NCBI GenBank assembly: GCA_019115455.1 | Contig: DXDN01000001.1 | Location: forward strand, 1-64,000 | Length of the DNA stretch: 64,000 nucleotides | Source of the DNA: Candidatus Eubacterium faecigallinarum | GTDB lineage: Bacteria; Bacillota; Clostridia; Oscillospirales; Acutalibacteraceae | Direction of reading: 5' to 3' | Shown: positions 15,227 through 23,445 of the stretch, in pieces | How the letters are laid out: each line of letters starts with the position of its first letter | How positions within the stretch are numbered: the stretch's first letter is position 1 | Made by a program: the position numbers and the translations under genes | The notes under the pieces: generated by a model | Told to the model about the DNA's origin: nothing | Seen by the model: the letters and a program-made list of their open reading frames with translations, nothing else | Database searches by the model: none

Positions 15227-15856
15227 TCAGTCCTTTTCATTTTCCTGCAAAAACAATTCCTCAAAATAAGGCAGTCCTCTTATCCAGTCACAGTATGTAT
15301 GCCACTCGGCAAGCTTGTGGTTGCGCCTTGCATAATAAATATTAACAAGGTTCTCATAATTGAGCGTACAAGTTCGCATCTGATTATACGAACTCGGAAG
15401 AAGCTGTATTATGGTATACCACAAGGTTTTGTCCTTTGTTTCAATAAATTTGAGCCGGAGTTTTTCAAGGGTTTCAATAACCTTTTCCATCGCTTTGATG
15501 CCCTCTTCGTTCATATGGTCAACGGAGAAATCCGAAAGCTCAAACGGTTTTGACGTTATCTTATGCATAGTGGACGTAGAATTCGCCACGGTGCCGACCT
15601 TGTATGTATCATACTCTTTCCACCAGTAAAGGGGAGCGGTAACATCAACACTGACGAAAATCATCCTGACAAATTTCCTGTGGTCGGTGCCGGCAGAACA
15701 CAGCCTTTTGGCAAGGCTGAGATCATTTTCGCCGAACACGAAATTCCCTTTCTCATCATAGGAAGAGTCGTATCTTGCCCAGGAGTTTAAAGGATTTCTC
15801 GCACCCCGCATGGCGTTTTCAAAATTCATAACGTCCGTGCGTTCGATTTTAATCAT
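15227..15856 (-). CDS. Divergent ThyX-like (flavin-dependent thymidylate synthase fold) protein
   Basis: A 209-residue protein. Two blocks recall ThyX. One is residues 64-99, where RMIFVSVDVTAPLYWWKE aligns with the ThyX strand 'hivFtfhvkaPifvarQw'. The other is residues 152-185, where LLPSSYNQMRTCTLNY then ARRNHKLAEW aligns with 'vLP...yt.f..t.naR.L..fl.lR...hAQwEi'. The catalytic ThyX motif RHRxxSxNexSxR is not conserved; YDTYKVGTVANSTSTMH occupies its place. It is therefore either a variant enzyme or a flavin/nucleotide-binding relative. From memory, similar proteins occur in phages and Clostridia. The ATG lies three bases after the galU stop with no clear ribosome binding site, suggesting coupled translation. 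Confidence 0.6.
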   Translation of the reverse strand: MIKIERTDVMNFENAMRGARNPLNSWARYDSSYDEKGNFVFGENDLSLAKRLCSAGTDHRKFVRMIFVSVDVTAPLYWWKEYDTYKVGTVANSTSTMHKITSKPFELSDFSVDHMNEEGIKAMEKVIETLEKLRLKFIETKDKTLWYTIIQLLPSSYNQMRTCTLNYENLVNIYYARRNHKLAEWHTYCDWIRGLPYFEELFLQENEKD

Positions 15857-15859
15857 AAT

Positions 15860-16735
15860 TTAGTCTAAATCCTTTGCAATTTTCTTTATGTAAGCCTTGA
15901 GCTCATCCTTTGTTTCCGGATGATTAAGACCAACCTCGATATTAGCCTGAAGAATACCGAATTTGTTACCCATATCGTATCTTGTTCCGTCATAATCAAC
16001 GGCTACAACGCCCTTTGTCTGAGCAAGGGTTCTCATAGCGTCGGTAAGCTGAAGCTCGTTTCCTGCACCCAGCGGAGTATTCTCAAGAATTGAGAAAATC
16101 TCAGGAGGCAGTACAACTCTGCCGAGAATTGAGAAGTTAGACATAATTTCTTCCGGTGACGGCTTCTCAATCATATCGGTGCAGTTATAGCAGTTGCCCT
16201 CAAGCTTATCAACAGCAAGGGAGCAGTATTTTGTGATAGCCATGCCGGGTACTTCCTTAACGCCGACAACGCCCTTGCCGTACTTTTCGTAAGCGTCGCA
16301 AAGCTGCTTTGTAACCGGGTTTTCGGAAATGATAACGTCGTCGCCGTACAGTACAGCAAACGGCTCGTCACCAACAAAGCTCTTGGCGCACAGTACTGCG
16401 TGACCGAGTCCCTTGGTCTCCTTCTGACGGATAAAATAAATGTTTCCGAAATTGGAGCACTGCATTACGTCGTCATAGATTTTCTTCTTGCTTTCATTCC
16501 CCTCAAGCTTTGCCTCAAGCTCAAAAGCGTGGTCGAAATGGTCTTCAATAGCGCCCTTGCCTCTGTTTGTTATGATAAGCACATCCTCAATTCCTGAAGC
16601 AAAAGCCTCCTCAACAATGTACTGGATAGCAGGCTTATCAACAATATTGAGCATTTCCTTCGGTACTGCCTTGGAAGCCGGAAGCACACGTGTGCCCATA
16701 CCGGCAGCTGGGATAATCGCCTTTTTAACTTTCAT
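15860..16735 (-). CDS. galU: UTP-glucose-1-phosphate uridylyltransferase
   Basis: A 291-residue GalU that makes UDP-glucose from UTP and glucose 1-phosphate for glycolipids, polysaccharides and teichoic acid precursors. The nucleotide-binding signature AAGMGTRVLPASKAVPKEML is at the N terminus, and the sugar-binding EKPSPEEIMSNFSILGRYV-type block (here EKPSPEEIMSNFSILGRVV) is present, as is GAGNELQLTDA. A strong AGGAGGAAC ribosome binding site precedes the ATG. It lies 13 bases after the RING-finger gene and directly before the ThyX-like gene. Confidence 0.97.
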   Translation of the reverse strand: MKVKKAIIPAAGMGTRVLPASKAVPKEMLNIVDKPAIQYIVEEAFASGIEDVLIITNRGKGAIEDHFDHAFELEAKLEGNESKKKIYDDVMQCSNFGNIYFIRQKETKGLGHAVLCAKSFVGDEPFAVLYGDDVIISENPVTKQLCDAYEKYGKGVVGVKEVPGMAITKYCSLAVDKLEGNCYNCTDMIEKPSPEEIMSNFSILGRVVLPPEIFSILENTPLGAGNELQLTDAMRTLAQTKGVVAVDYDGTRYDMGNKFGILQANIEVGLNHPETKDELKAYIKKIAKDLD

Positions 16736-16748
16736 AAAATGTTCCTCC

Positions 16749-17771
16749 TTATAGACGTGAAATAATGTCTGTTATTATATTAAGGACACAATAGGCTACG
16801 ACCGGCGAGAAGAAGCTGGTTCCGCCCATTTTGCCCAAGTAAAGCTTTTTCATATCCTTTTGAGAAAGGTTTGAGCCGTCAAGCATCGGCGCCATATTAA
16901 ACGTGGCGCCCTCTTCAAGATTTTTTTCAACCTTGTTTAATACATTAATCACCTTTGACCTGTAAAACGCATCTGCAAAAAGCGCAATAATCAGGTGAAT
17001 AACAAAGGTTGCCGCCGCCGACAGCAAAAGAAACGGCATAATCTTACTGTTTGCCTGAGCAACGTTTGACATAAATTCCTGAGTAGGGTTGTAAAACGAA
17101 TCAATATTTGACGAAATGAACGACATATACTCGACAATCTCCTTGCTGAAGACTCCGTTTAGCACAAGCGTAGCCGCCAAATTCAACGCCATAAAGATGA
17201 TTCCCTGCTCATACATTTTTCTGAAAAACAGATAATACGGACCGAATATAAACGCGCTCCAGTTCCAGGAAATCTTCTTGTTTTTAAGAAATTTCGGAAT
17301 AAATCTATCCGCATTGGAATTTACAACAGCGGCGACCTCCTCAAGGTTCTTGCCGCCGACTGTGCGGGTGTCGTTGGCGTATTTAGCGCTGTACTGCATA
17401 TTCGGAAAATTCGGAATATACGTTTCGTAAAATTTCTTTTCTGTGTTTTGTTCTTTTTTATTCTCCTCTCTGGCGTCCTGATTTTCTTGGCGTGCATTTT
17501 CAGACGGATGATCAGGCGACTGAGGCGGCACGTAATACTGACCCTCCTGAGTACCTGAGGCAAAATCACCTTGGCTTTGCTTTGGCTCGTCAGCACCTTG
17601 GGGAGCATATTCAAAATCAGTACCGTGTTTGTCGGAATTTATGCAGTGCCCCAGTGAGTTATAGCATTCCCTGTGATGAGGCGTTCCGCAGATGGGACAG
17701 ATAACAATATCGTCCTCCTGAGTAAACTGCCTGCCGCAAACAGGGCATTTTTCATTTGAGTTTAAATACAT
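16749..17771 (-). CDS. Membrane protein with N-terminal RING-like zinc finger and DUF2628-type region
   Basis: A 340-residue protein. Residues 9-43 form a RING-type zinc finger: Cys9-x2-Cys12, Cys25-x2-Cys28, His32/His33, Cys36 and Cys43 (CPICGTPHHRECY). A Gln/Glu/Lys-rich linker (about residues 58-110) leads to the membrane part (about 165-340), where WNWSAFIFGPYYLFFRKMYEQG is the DUF2628 signature followed by three or four hydrophobic helices. Bacterial RING fingers of this kind occur widely in Clostridia; whether any act in protein modification is not known to me. It heads the galU transcript. Confidence 0.8.
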   Translation of the reverse strand: MYLNSNEKCPVCGRQFTQEDDIVICPICGTPHHRECYNSLGHCINSDKHGTDFEYAPQGADEPKQSQGDFASGTQEGQYYVPPQSPDHPSENARQENQDAREENKKEQNTEKKFYETYIPNFPNMQYSAKYANDTRTVGGKNLEEVAAVVNSNADRFIPKFLKNKKISWNWSAFIFGPYYLFFRKMYEQGIIFMALNLAATLVLNGVFSKEIVEYMSFISSNIDSFYNPTQEFMSNVAQANSKIMPFLLLSAAATFVIHLIIALFADAFYRSKVINVLNKVEKNLEEGATFNMAPMLDGSNLSQKDMKKLYLGKMGGTSFFSPVVAYCVLNIITDIISRL

Positions 17772-17922
17772 GATTCAGTCCTTTCTTCTTCAGACAATCT
17801 ATTATACATTATAATAACACAATAAATCAATCATTTCATTAAAATATTATTAATTGTTTTTTAAGTAAAATTGACATTAAGCGGCAGCCCTTGACAAAGC
17901 GGCGGCGCACCGCAACTTACAC

Positions 17923-17951
17923 TTGAAAAAAATTCCGGAATTGTTTATAAT
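17923..17951 (+). promoter_or_regulatory. prfB promoter with a 12-base palindrome in the spacer
   Basis: TTGAAA (17923-17928) and TATAAT (17946-17951) are 17 bases apart. The spacer holds the perfect palindrome AATTCCGGAATT at 17931-17942, a possible repressor site. Confidence 0.7.
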
Positions 17952-18009
17952 ATAATAATCTATAATACTTATGAATACATTTAATTTAGAATGATTTACG
18001 GAGAGAAAA

Positions 18010-19131
18010 ATGATAGAATATGAAGAACTCAAACTCAGACTCCTGGAGTCCGAAAAAACTGTTAAAAATTTAAAGGAAGCGCTCGCTATTGACCTTCTCA
18101 AGAAAGATATAGCAGAGCTTGAAGAAAAGAGCAGTCAGCCGGGATTTTGGGACAACATGGAAGAAAGCCAAAAAATCATGCAGAAGATCGGCTCGCTTAA
18201 AGCAAAGATATCCTCTTATGAAAGTGTAAAAAATGATTACGAGGACGCTATTGTTATGATAGAACTTGCCAACGAAGAGGAGGACGCCGACCTGCTGGAC
18301 GACTGCACAAAATCAGTTGAGGAGATAGAAAAAAGGCTGGAGGAGCTGACTCTTTCAACACTTCTCAGCGGTGAGTACGACAGCAAGAACGCCCTGCTAA
18401 CTTTCCACGCAGGAGCCGGCGGAACAGAGGCTCAGGACTGGGCGGAAATGCTCTTCAGAATGTATAACAGATGGGGCGAGAGACACGGCTACAAGGTGTC
18501 CACGCTGGACTACCTTGACGGCGACGTGGCGGGAATAAAAAGCGCTACGATACTCATCGAGGGCGAAAACGCATACGGCTATCTCAAGGGAGAAATGGGA
18601 ATACACCGTCTTGTCAGGGTATCGCCCTTTGACTCCTCGGGCAGACGCCACACCTCTTTTGCCTCGCTTGAAGTAATGCCTGAAATCGACGACGACGTAA
18701 ATGTCGAGATACGTGAGGAAGACATTAAAATGGACGTGTACAGAGCATCAGGCGCAGGCGGACAGAAAGTAAACAAAACCTCCTCCGCAGTAAGACTCAC
18801 CCACATACCCACGGGAATAGTAGTTTCATGTCAGATTGAGCGAAGCCAGCACCAAAACAGAGAAGTTGCAATGAGAATGCTCAAGTCAAAGCTCGTGGAA
18901 ATAAAGGAAAGAGAAAACCTCGAAAAAATCGAGGACATCAAGGGCGACCAGAAGGAAATCGCCTGGGGAAGCCAGATACGCTCATACGTTTTCATGCCGT
19001 ACACGATGGTCAAGGACCACAGAACCGGCTACGAGGTCGGCAACATAAACTCGGTAATGGACGGAGAAATCGACGGCTTTATTAACGCATATCTTAAAAT
19101 GAAATCTGTTGAAGGGGCTGAGAATCAATAA
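18010..19131 (+). CDS. prfB: Peptide chain release factor 2
   Basis: A 373-residue RF2, which ends translation at UGA and UAA. The stop-codon recognition tripeptide SPF is at residues 205-207, and the GGQ peptidyl-hydrolysis motif is at 250-252 (GAGGQKVNKTSSAV). Many bacteria make RF2 through a programmed +1 frameshift at an in-frame UGA near codon 25; here the frame is open from the ATG through that region, so no frameshift is needed. A GGAGAG ribosome binding site precedes the ATG. Its stop overlaps the start of the MgtC-family gene by one base. Confidence 0.96.
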   Translation: MIEYEELKLRLLESEKTVKNLKEALAIDLLKKDIAELEEKSSQPGFWDNMEESQKIMQKIGSLKAKISSYESVKNDYEDAIVMIELANEEEDADLLDDCTKSVEEIEKRLEELTLSTLLSGEYDSKNALLTFHAGAGGTEAQDWAEMLFRMYNRWGERHGYKVSTLDYLDGDVAGIKSATILIEGENAYGYLKGEMGIHRLVRVSPFDSSGRRHTSFASLEVMPEIDDDVNVEIREEDIKMDVYRASGAGGQKVNKTSSAVRLTHIPTGIVVSCQIERSQHQNREVAMRMLKSKLVEIKERENLEKIEDIKGDQKEIAWGSQIRSYVFMPYTMVKDHRTGYEVGNINSVMDGEIDGFINAYLKMKSVEGAENQ

Positions 19132-19853
19132 TGGCTGAGTTTCTGGATATTACCACCATTATGGGATTTACATTAAGACTGCTTCTTGCCGTGCTTTTGG
19201 GCTTCTTTGTGGGGCTTGAACGGCAGTGGACGAAGCATCAGGCAGGCATCCTCACCAACGTAATTGTTTGCGTCGGAGCGTATGCTTATACTGCATTTTC
19301 ATACATTTCCGAAGACGGTTATGTGGATGTAACCCGTATTGCTGCTCAGGTAGTAAGCGGCGTCGGTTTCCTTGGTGCCGGTCTTATTCTGCGTGACGGA
19401 ATCAACGTCAGAGGTCTTTCCACCGCCGCTACCATATGGACAACAGCCGCAGTCGGCATACTCTGCACTCTGCCAAATATATTCTTCTCCGTTATTGTAG
19501 CCGCGGCGATAGTTGTGCTTCATCTTGTGCTGCACCCATTTTCCGATTTTGTTGACAAAAGAAAAAATTACAAAAAACAGGGCGACAGAATTTCGGAATA
19601 TTTTTATAAAATTTCCATTAAATGCACAGAGGAGAGTGAAACAGACATCCGCTCCCACCTTGTCAAGACTATTAGAAATAAAGACAATGTACTGCTTCAC
19701 AATTTGGAAAGTGTTTCCACAGATGACGGAAACGTAAAGATCCGCGCGTACATAACCACCAACAAAAAAAGCGACGAGGTGGTAGAGAATCTTCTGATAC
19801 ATATCGGCAAGGACGAGGGAATAATAACAGCAGGCTGGAAAATCGAAAATTAA
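19131..19853 (+). CDS. MgtC/SapB family membrane protein
   Basis: A 240-residue protein with four to five N-terminal membrane helices and a cytosolic C-terminal domain (about 150-240). The family signature LGFFVGLERQWTKHQAGI and the Asp/Gly-rich stretch VSGVGFLGAGLILRDG are visible. The MgtC/SapB family is linked to magnesium limitation and acid tolerance in other bacteria; the role here is not shown. The start codon overlaps the prfB stop (TAATG), so translation is coupled. A hairpin that may be its terminator runs directly into the next gene's ribosome binding site. Confidence 0.9.
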   Translation: MAEFLDITTIMGFTLRLLLAVLLGFFVGLERQWTKHQAGILTNVIVCVGAYAYTAFSYISEDGYVDVTRIAAQVVSGVGFLGAGLILRDGINVRGLSTAATIWTTAAVGILCTLPNIFFSVIVAAAIVVLHLVLHPFSDFVDKRKNYKKQGDRISEYFYKISIKCTEESETDIRSHLVKTIRNKDNVLLHNLESVSTDDGNVKIRAYITTNKKSDEVVENLLIHIGKDEGIITAGWKIEN

Positions 19854-19921
19854 TTAACAAATTTTTCCTGAATAAATATAATTAACCGGCGGCTGAATTA
19901 ATTACCACAAATATTAAATTA

Positions 19922-19954
19922 CCCCCTGACAAAAATAAGTTAGGGGGATTTTTT
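19922..19954 (+). terminator. Hairpin with T-run abutting the deacetylase start codon
   Basis: CCCCCT (19922-19927) pairs with AGGGGG (19942-19947), followed by ATTTTTT, and the ATG is at 19955. The 3' arm is also the only ribosome binding site of the next gene, so the hairpin can both terminate upstream transcription and hide that site. Confidence 0.6.
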
Positions 19955-20824
19955 ATGAAAAAAATTATAACGGCGATGCTTTGCGTAGCACTGCTGGCAG
20001 GATGTACGGCAAAAAACGCCGAGGATCCTCAGAGCACTGTAAGCAGCACTCAAAGCACCCAAAGTACTCAAGCTACGAATACCACGCAAACCACAACAAA
20101 CGTGGCTCAGACCACTGTTGAAATAACAGGCGTTGACACGGCAAATTACAGCGGTGAAAAGGTCGTCTGGGGTCCCGGCAGAGCCGAGGATCATCAGCGC
20201 CCCGCAGACCCTGTATCGCTCCAGAAAGAATACGGAGATCTCGGCGCAACTTTCATTATGGAGGACGAAAGTTATATATGCCTCACCTTTGACGAGGGTT
20301 ATGAAAACGGATACACGCCCGCCATACTTGATACGTTAAAAGAAAAGAATGTCAAGGCGATATTTTTTGTGACGTATGATTTTGCCAGGGACAACCCCGA
20401 TTTAATCGAGCGAATGATTGACGAGGGGCACGTAATAGGCAACCATTCCTACAGGCACTACACCATGGACGAGGTGTCGCAGGAGGAAGCTACCGAAGAG
20501 ATTGTCTTTCTCGATAATTATATGAAAGATACTTTTAAGTATAGGATGACGCTCTTCAGATTCCCTAAAGGCGAATTCAGCGAGAAAACGCTGGCTCTGG
20601 CAGACAGTCTCGGATACAGCAGCGTGTTCTGGTCCTTTGCTTACGAGGACTGGGATTCACAAAACCCGACTGATCCCGAAGAGGCTCTTAAAACGATAAC
20701 AGACCACACTCACAATGGTGAAATTATGCTTCTTCACGCCGTAAGCCAAACAAATGCCGAGATACTTGGCGACGTTATTGACGAGGCAAGAAATCAGGGT
20801 TACGAATTCACAGTGGAAATATAG
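19955..20824 (+). CDS. PdaA-like polysaccharide deacetylase lipoprotein
   Basis: A 289-residue lipoprotein (lipidated Cys17, lipobox LAGC) with a Ser/Thr/Gln-rich linker at residues 25-55 and a NodB-homology domain from about 105. The catalytic Asp113 is in LTFDEGYENGYT, and the metal ligands His164 and His168 are in NHSYRH. RFPKGEFSEKTL, with the expected motif 3 Arg, and the late His in MLLHAV complete the active site. This pattern matches PdaA, which deacetylates N-acetylmuramic acid to make the delta-lactam of the spore cortex. Lipidation is less usual for PdaA, so a general wall deacetylase role is possible. Confidence 0.88.
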   Translation: MKKIITAMLCVALLAGCTAKNAEDPQSTVSSTQSTQSTQATNTTQTTTNVAQTTVEITGVDTANYSGEKVVWGPGRAEDHQRPADPVSLQKEYGDLGATFIMEDESYICLTFDEGYENGYTPAILDTLKEKNVKAIFFVTYDFARDNPDLIERMIDEGHVIGNHSYRHYTMDEVSQEEATEEIVFLDNYMKDTFKYRMTLFRFPKGEFSEKTLALADSLGYSSVFWSFAYEDWDSQNPTDPEEALKTITDHTHNGEIMLLHAVSQTNAEILGDVIDEARNQGYEFTVEI

Positions 20825-20835
20825 CTTAAAAGACA

Positions 20836-20865
20836 CGGCGGATTTTTTACACCGCCGGTCTTTTT
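20836..20865 (+). terminator. Terminator after the deacetylase gene
   Basis: CGGCGG (20836-20841) pairs with CCGCCG (20852-20857), with a T-run at 20860-20865. Confidence 0.75.
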
Positions 20866-20951
20866 ATATACAGTTGATATTATTTGAAATATTAATACGG
20901 TACATACAGCGGCGTGAGATTTTACAATTTTGTAAATTTTCATATTTGCTA

Positions 20952-20980
20952 TTGTTATAAATAATACTCTATTATATAAT
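20952..20980 (+). promoter_or_regulatory. Promoter of the mreBCD-mrdA operon
   Basis: TTGTTA (20952-20957) and TATAAT (20975-20980) are 17 bases apart, leaving a leader of about 70 bases. A palindrome TTTACAA-tt-TTGTAAA at 20921-20936 lies just upstream. Confidence 0.65.
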
Positions 20981-21055
20981 ATACATACTGTTAAAATTAC
21001 AATGGAAATTTTATAAAGTTTTATGAATTGCCATTTTTGAAAGTGAGAGAAATAT

Positions 21056-22036
21056 ATGCTGTTTTCAAGGGATATCGGTATTGACCTGGGCACGTCAAAC
21101 ACGATAATCAGCGACAAGAAGGGTCGCATCATTATTCGTGAGCCCAGCGTTGTTGCCGTTGACGTAAAATCAAAAAGAGTTCTTGCCACCGGGGATGAGG
21201 CTAAAGCGATGATCGGCAGGACTCCCGGCTCAATAATCGCAGTACGTCCGCTTCAGGACGGCGTTATTGCGGATTTCGACATGACGTCCGACATGCTCAG
21301 GAGTTTTATCTACCGTTCCAGCAAGAGAAGCCTTTTTACCAGGACAAGGGTAGTAGTAAGCATACCCAGCGGTGTTACCGAGGTTGAGCGAAGAGCGGTA
21401 GAAGACGCCGTTCGTTCTGCAGGAGCTCAGGACGTTGAGCTTATCGAAGAGCCGATGGCGGCGGCGCTGGGAGTAGGTCTTCCTGTATACGACGCCACGG
21501 GTTCCATGGTTGTGGACATCGGCGGCGGCACCTGCGACATTGCGGTTATCAGCCTTGGCGGAATTGCCGCATGCAAGAGTATTAAGGTCGGCGGTGACGC
21601 TCTTGACAACGCAATAATAAATCACCTTAAGAAAGAGCATGATCTTCTTATCGGACCTAACACGGCTGAGGATATCAAACTCAAGATAGGCTCTGCCGCA
21701 CCGTACGACGGCGAGGGCGCTATGGAAGTACGCGGCAGAAATCTCATTAACGGTCTGCCGAAAAACACCGAAATAACCTCTGAGGAAGTGCGTTCAATTT
21801 TATCGGAACCGATTTCTCAGATCATTGCGGCTATAAAGGAAACTCTTGAAATCACTCTGCCGGAGCTTGCCGCAGATATCATCGACAAGGGAATCTACAT
21901 GACCGGCGGATCATGCCAGCTCAGGGGGCTTTCACAGCTTATCTCACAGGAAACGGGTATAGACGTACATATCCCGGAAAACCCCTTGGACTGTGTAGCT
22001 AAAGGAACATCAATCAAACTCAGAAGGGCTATATAA
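21056..22036 (+). CDS. mreB: Rod shape-determining protein MreB
   Basis: A 326-residue bacterial actin. The phosphate 1 motif DIGIDLGTSNTII, phosphate 2 motif MVVDIGGGTCDIAVI and adenosine motif YMTGGSCQLRGL are present. Filaments under the membrane direct side-wall peptidoglycan synthesis together with MreC, MreD and the elongation transpeptidase, which all follow in this operon. It is a little shorter than typical MreB (about 335-345), with differences at the C terminus. The gene order implies rod or ovoid growth by lateral wall insertion. Confidence 0.95.
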   Translation: MLFSRDIGIDLGTSNTIISDKKGRIIIREPSVVAVDVKSKRVLATGDEAKAMIGRTPGSIIAVRPLQDGVIADFDMTSDMLRSFIYRSSKRSLFTRTRVVVSIPSGVTEVERRAVEDAVRSAGAQDVELIEEPMAAALGVGLPVYDATGSMVVDIGGGTCDIAVISLGGIAACKSIKVGGDALDNAIINHLKKEHDLLIGPNTAEDIKLKIGSAAPYDGEGAMEVRGRNLINGLPKNTEITSEEVRSILSEPISQIIAAIKETLEITLPELAADIIDKGIYMTGGSCQLRGLSQLISQETGIDVHIPENPLDCVAKGTSIKLRRAI

Positions 22037-22039
22037 CAG

Positions 22040-22888
22040 ATGAAAAATCTTTTTAAAAGCAGCAGGTTTAAGTTAATCGCCTGCGTTATAGCGCTGCTGC
22101 TGGCAGGTATGCTGCTGTGTGCAGCCAACGGCACCGGCGAAACCGCTCAATCCGGGATTATTTCGACCGTGTTCGCCCCGGCGCACTGGGTGGCTTCAAA
22201 GCTTTCGGACGGCATTGACAGAATTGCCGGAAACGCATCAGGCGACGCCCAGTACCAGCAGGAAATAGACGATCTTCGCCGTCAGGTGGGCGATCTTCAA
22301 AGCAAGCTTGCCGATTATAACAGCCTCAAGGCGCAAAACGAACTCTACAAGGACGCTCTTGAGCTTAAGGAGGATAATCCCGATTTCAACTATCTTCAGG
22401 CATCGGTAATAGGACGTGACAGCGCAGACCCGTTCTGTGCCTTTTCCGTAAACAAGGGAACGCTTGACGGAGTTAAGGACGGCGACGCTGTGCTTTACGG
22501 CAAATATCTGGTGGGAATAGTTAAAAAAGCTTATCCAAAATACAGTGTAATCAGCTCAGTTACCGACCCTGATTTCAGCGTGTCGGCATACGATATAGAC
22601 ACGGGAGAGCTCAGTTATGTGACCGGCGACGCTCAGCTGGCACAGGACGGATACTGCAAATTTGAAAATCTGGATTCCACTACCAAGGTATCCTACGGTT
22701 CAATAATTGCCACTGCCGGAATAAGCTCAACCATGCCGAAAAACATTATAATCGGCACAGTGCGTGACATAAACGATGAAGTGACGGACATATCCACCTA
22801 CGCAGTTATCGAACCAGGCACAGATATAAACAAAATCGACGAATGCCTTATACTCACCGGCTTTGAAGCTGAAAGCGAGGCAGAATAA
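22040..22888 (+). CDS. mreC: Rod shape-determining protein MreC
   Basis: A 282-residue bitopic protein: one N-terminal membrane helix (about residues 10-30), a coiled coil (about 70-115, YQQEIDDLRRQVGDLQSKL), then the beta-rich MreC domain (VIGRDSADPFCAFSVNKGTLDGVKDGDAV). MreC bridges MreB and the elongation penicillin-binding protein. It starts three bases after mreB and its stop overlaps the mreD ATG by one base. Confidence 0.95.
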   Translation: MKNLFKSSRFKLIACVIALLLAGMLLCAANGTGETAQSGIISTVFAPAHWVASKLSDGIDRIAGNASGDAQYQQEIDDLRRQVGDLQSKLADYNSLKAQNELYKDALELKEDNPDFNYLQASVIGRDSADPFCAFSVNKGTLDGVKDGDAVLYGKYLVGIVKKAYPKYSVISSVTDPDFSVSAYDIDTGELSYVTGDAQLAQDGYCKFENLDSTTKVSYGSIIATAGISSTMPKNIIIGTVRDINDEVTDISTYAVIEPGTDINKIDECLILTGFEAESEAE

Positions 22889-23418
22889 TGTATCTAACAA
22901 CAAAGCAAAAAACTATAAAATACGTGTGCTACTGCCTTATTTTGATTGCGGCGGACCTTTTGCAGAATACTCAGGGACTGTTTCCGCAGATTTTCGGAGC
23001 AAGATGCTTCCTGCTTCTGCCGCTGGCAATCACCATTGCCATGGGTGAGGAAATAATCGCGGCGTCATTTCTCGGACTTTTCGCAGGACTGCTGTGGGAC
23101 ATAACCGCTCCGGTTCATTTAGGCTTTAACTGTATTTTCATCGCCGTGGTATGCTTTTTGTCCTCGGCGCTGGCGACATATATTGTGCGCGATATTTTCG
23201 TTACCAACATGATATGCTGTGCGGTAGTCACCGTGCTTTACTGCCTGCTGTACTGGCTCTTCTTTATAGTTATAAGAGGGGTTGACGGCGGCGAATATAC
23301 ACTGTACTCATTCTATCTGCCGTGTGCGGTATACACGCTTGTGATATCACCGCTGATTTGGCTGATAATGAGACCCGTTAAAAGAAAACTCAACTTTGAA
23401 AAAAGCGTAGAAATATAA
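22888..23418 (+). CDS. mreD: Rod shape-determining protein MreD
   Basis: A 176-residue very hydrophobic protein with about five membrane segments, including FLGLFAGLLWDITAPVHLGFN, the MreD signature (G-x-x-x-D near the middle). It is assigned from size, topology and its place between mreC and mrdA. It completes the elongasome membrane complex. Confidence 0.9.
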   Translation: MYLTTKQKTIKYVCYCLILIAADLLQNTQGLFPQIFGARCFLLLPLAITIAMGEEIIAASFLGLFAGLLWDITAPVHLGFNCIFIAVVCFLSSALATYIVRDIFVTNMICCAVVTVLYCLLYWLFFIVIRGVDGGEYTLYSFYLPCAVYTLVISPLIWLIMRPVKRKLNFEKSVEI

Positions 23419-23445
23419 TTTAAAATCAAAACGGAGGTCAGCAAA

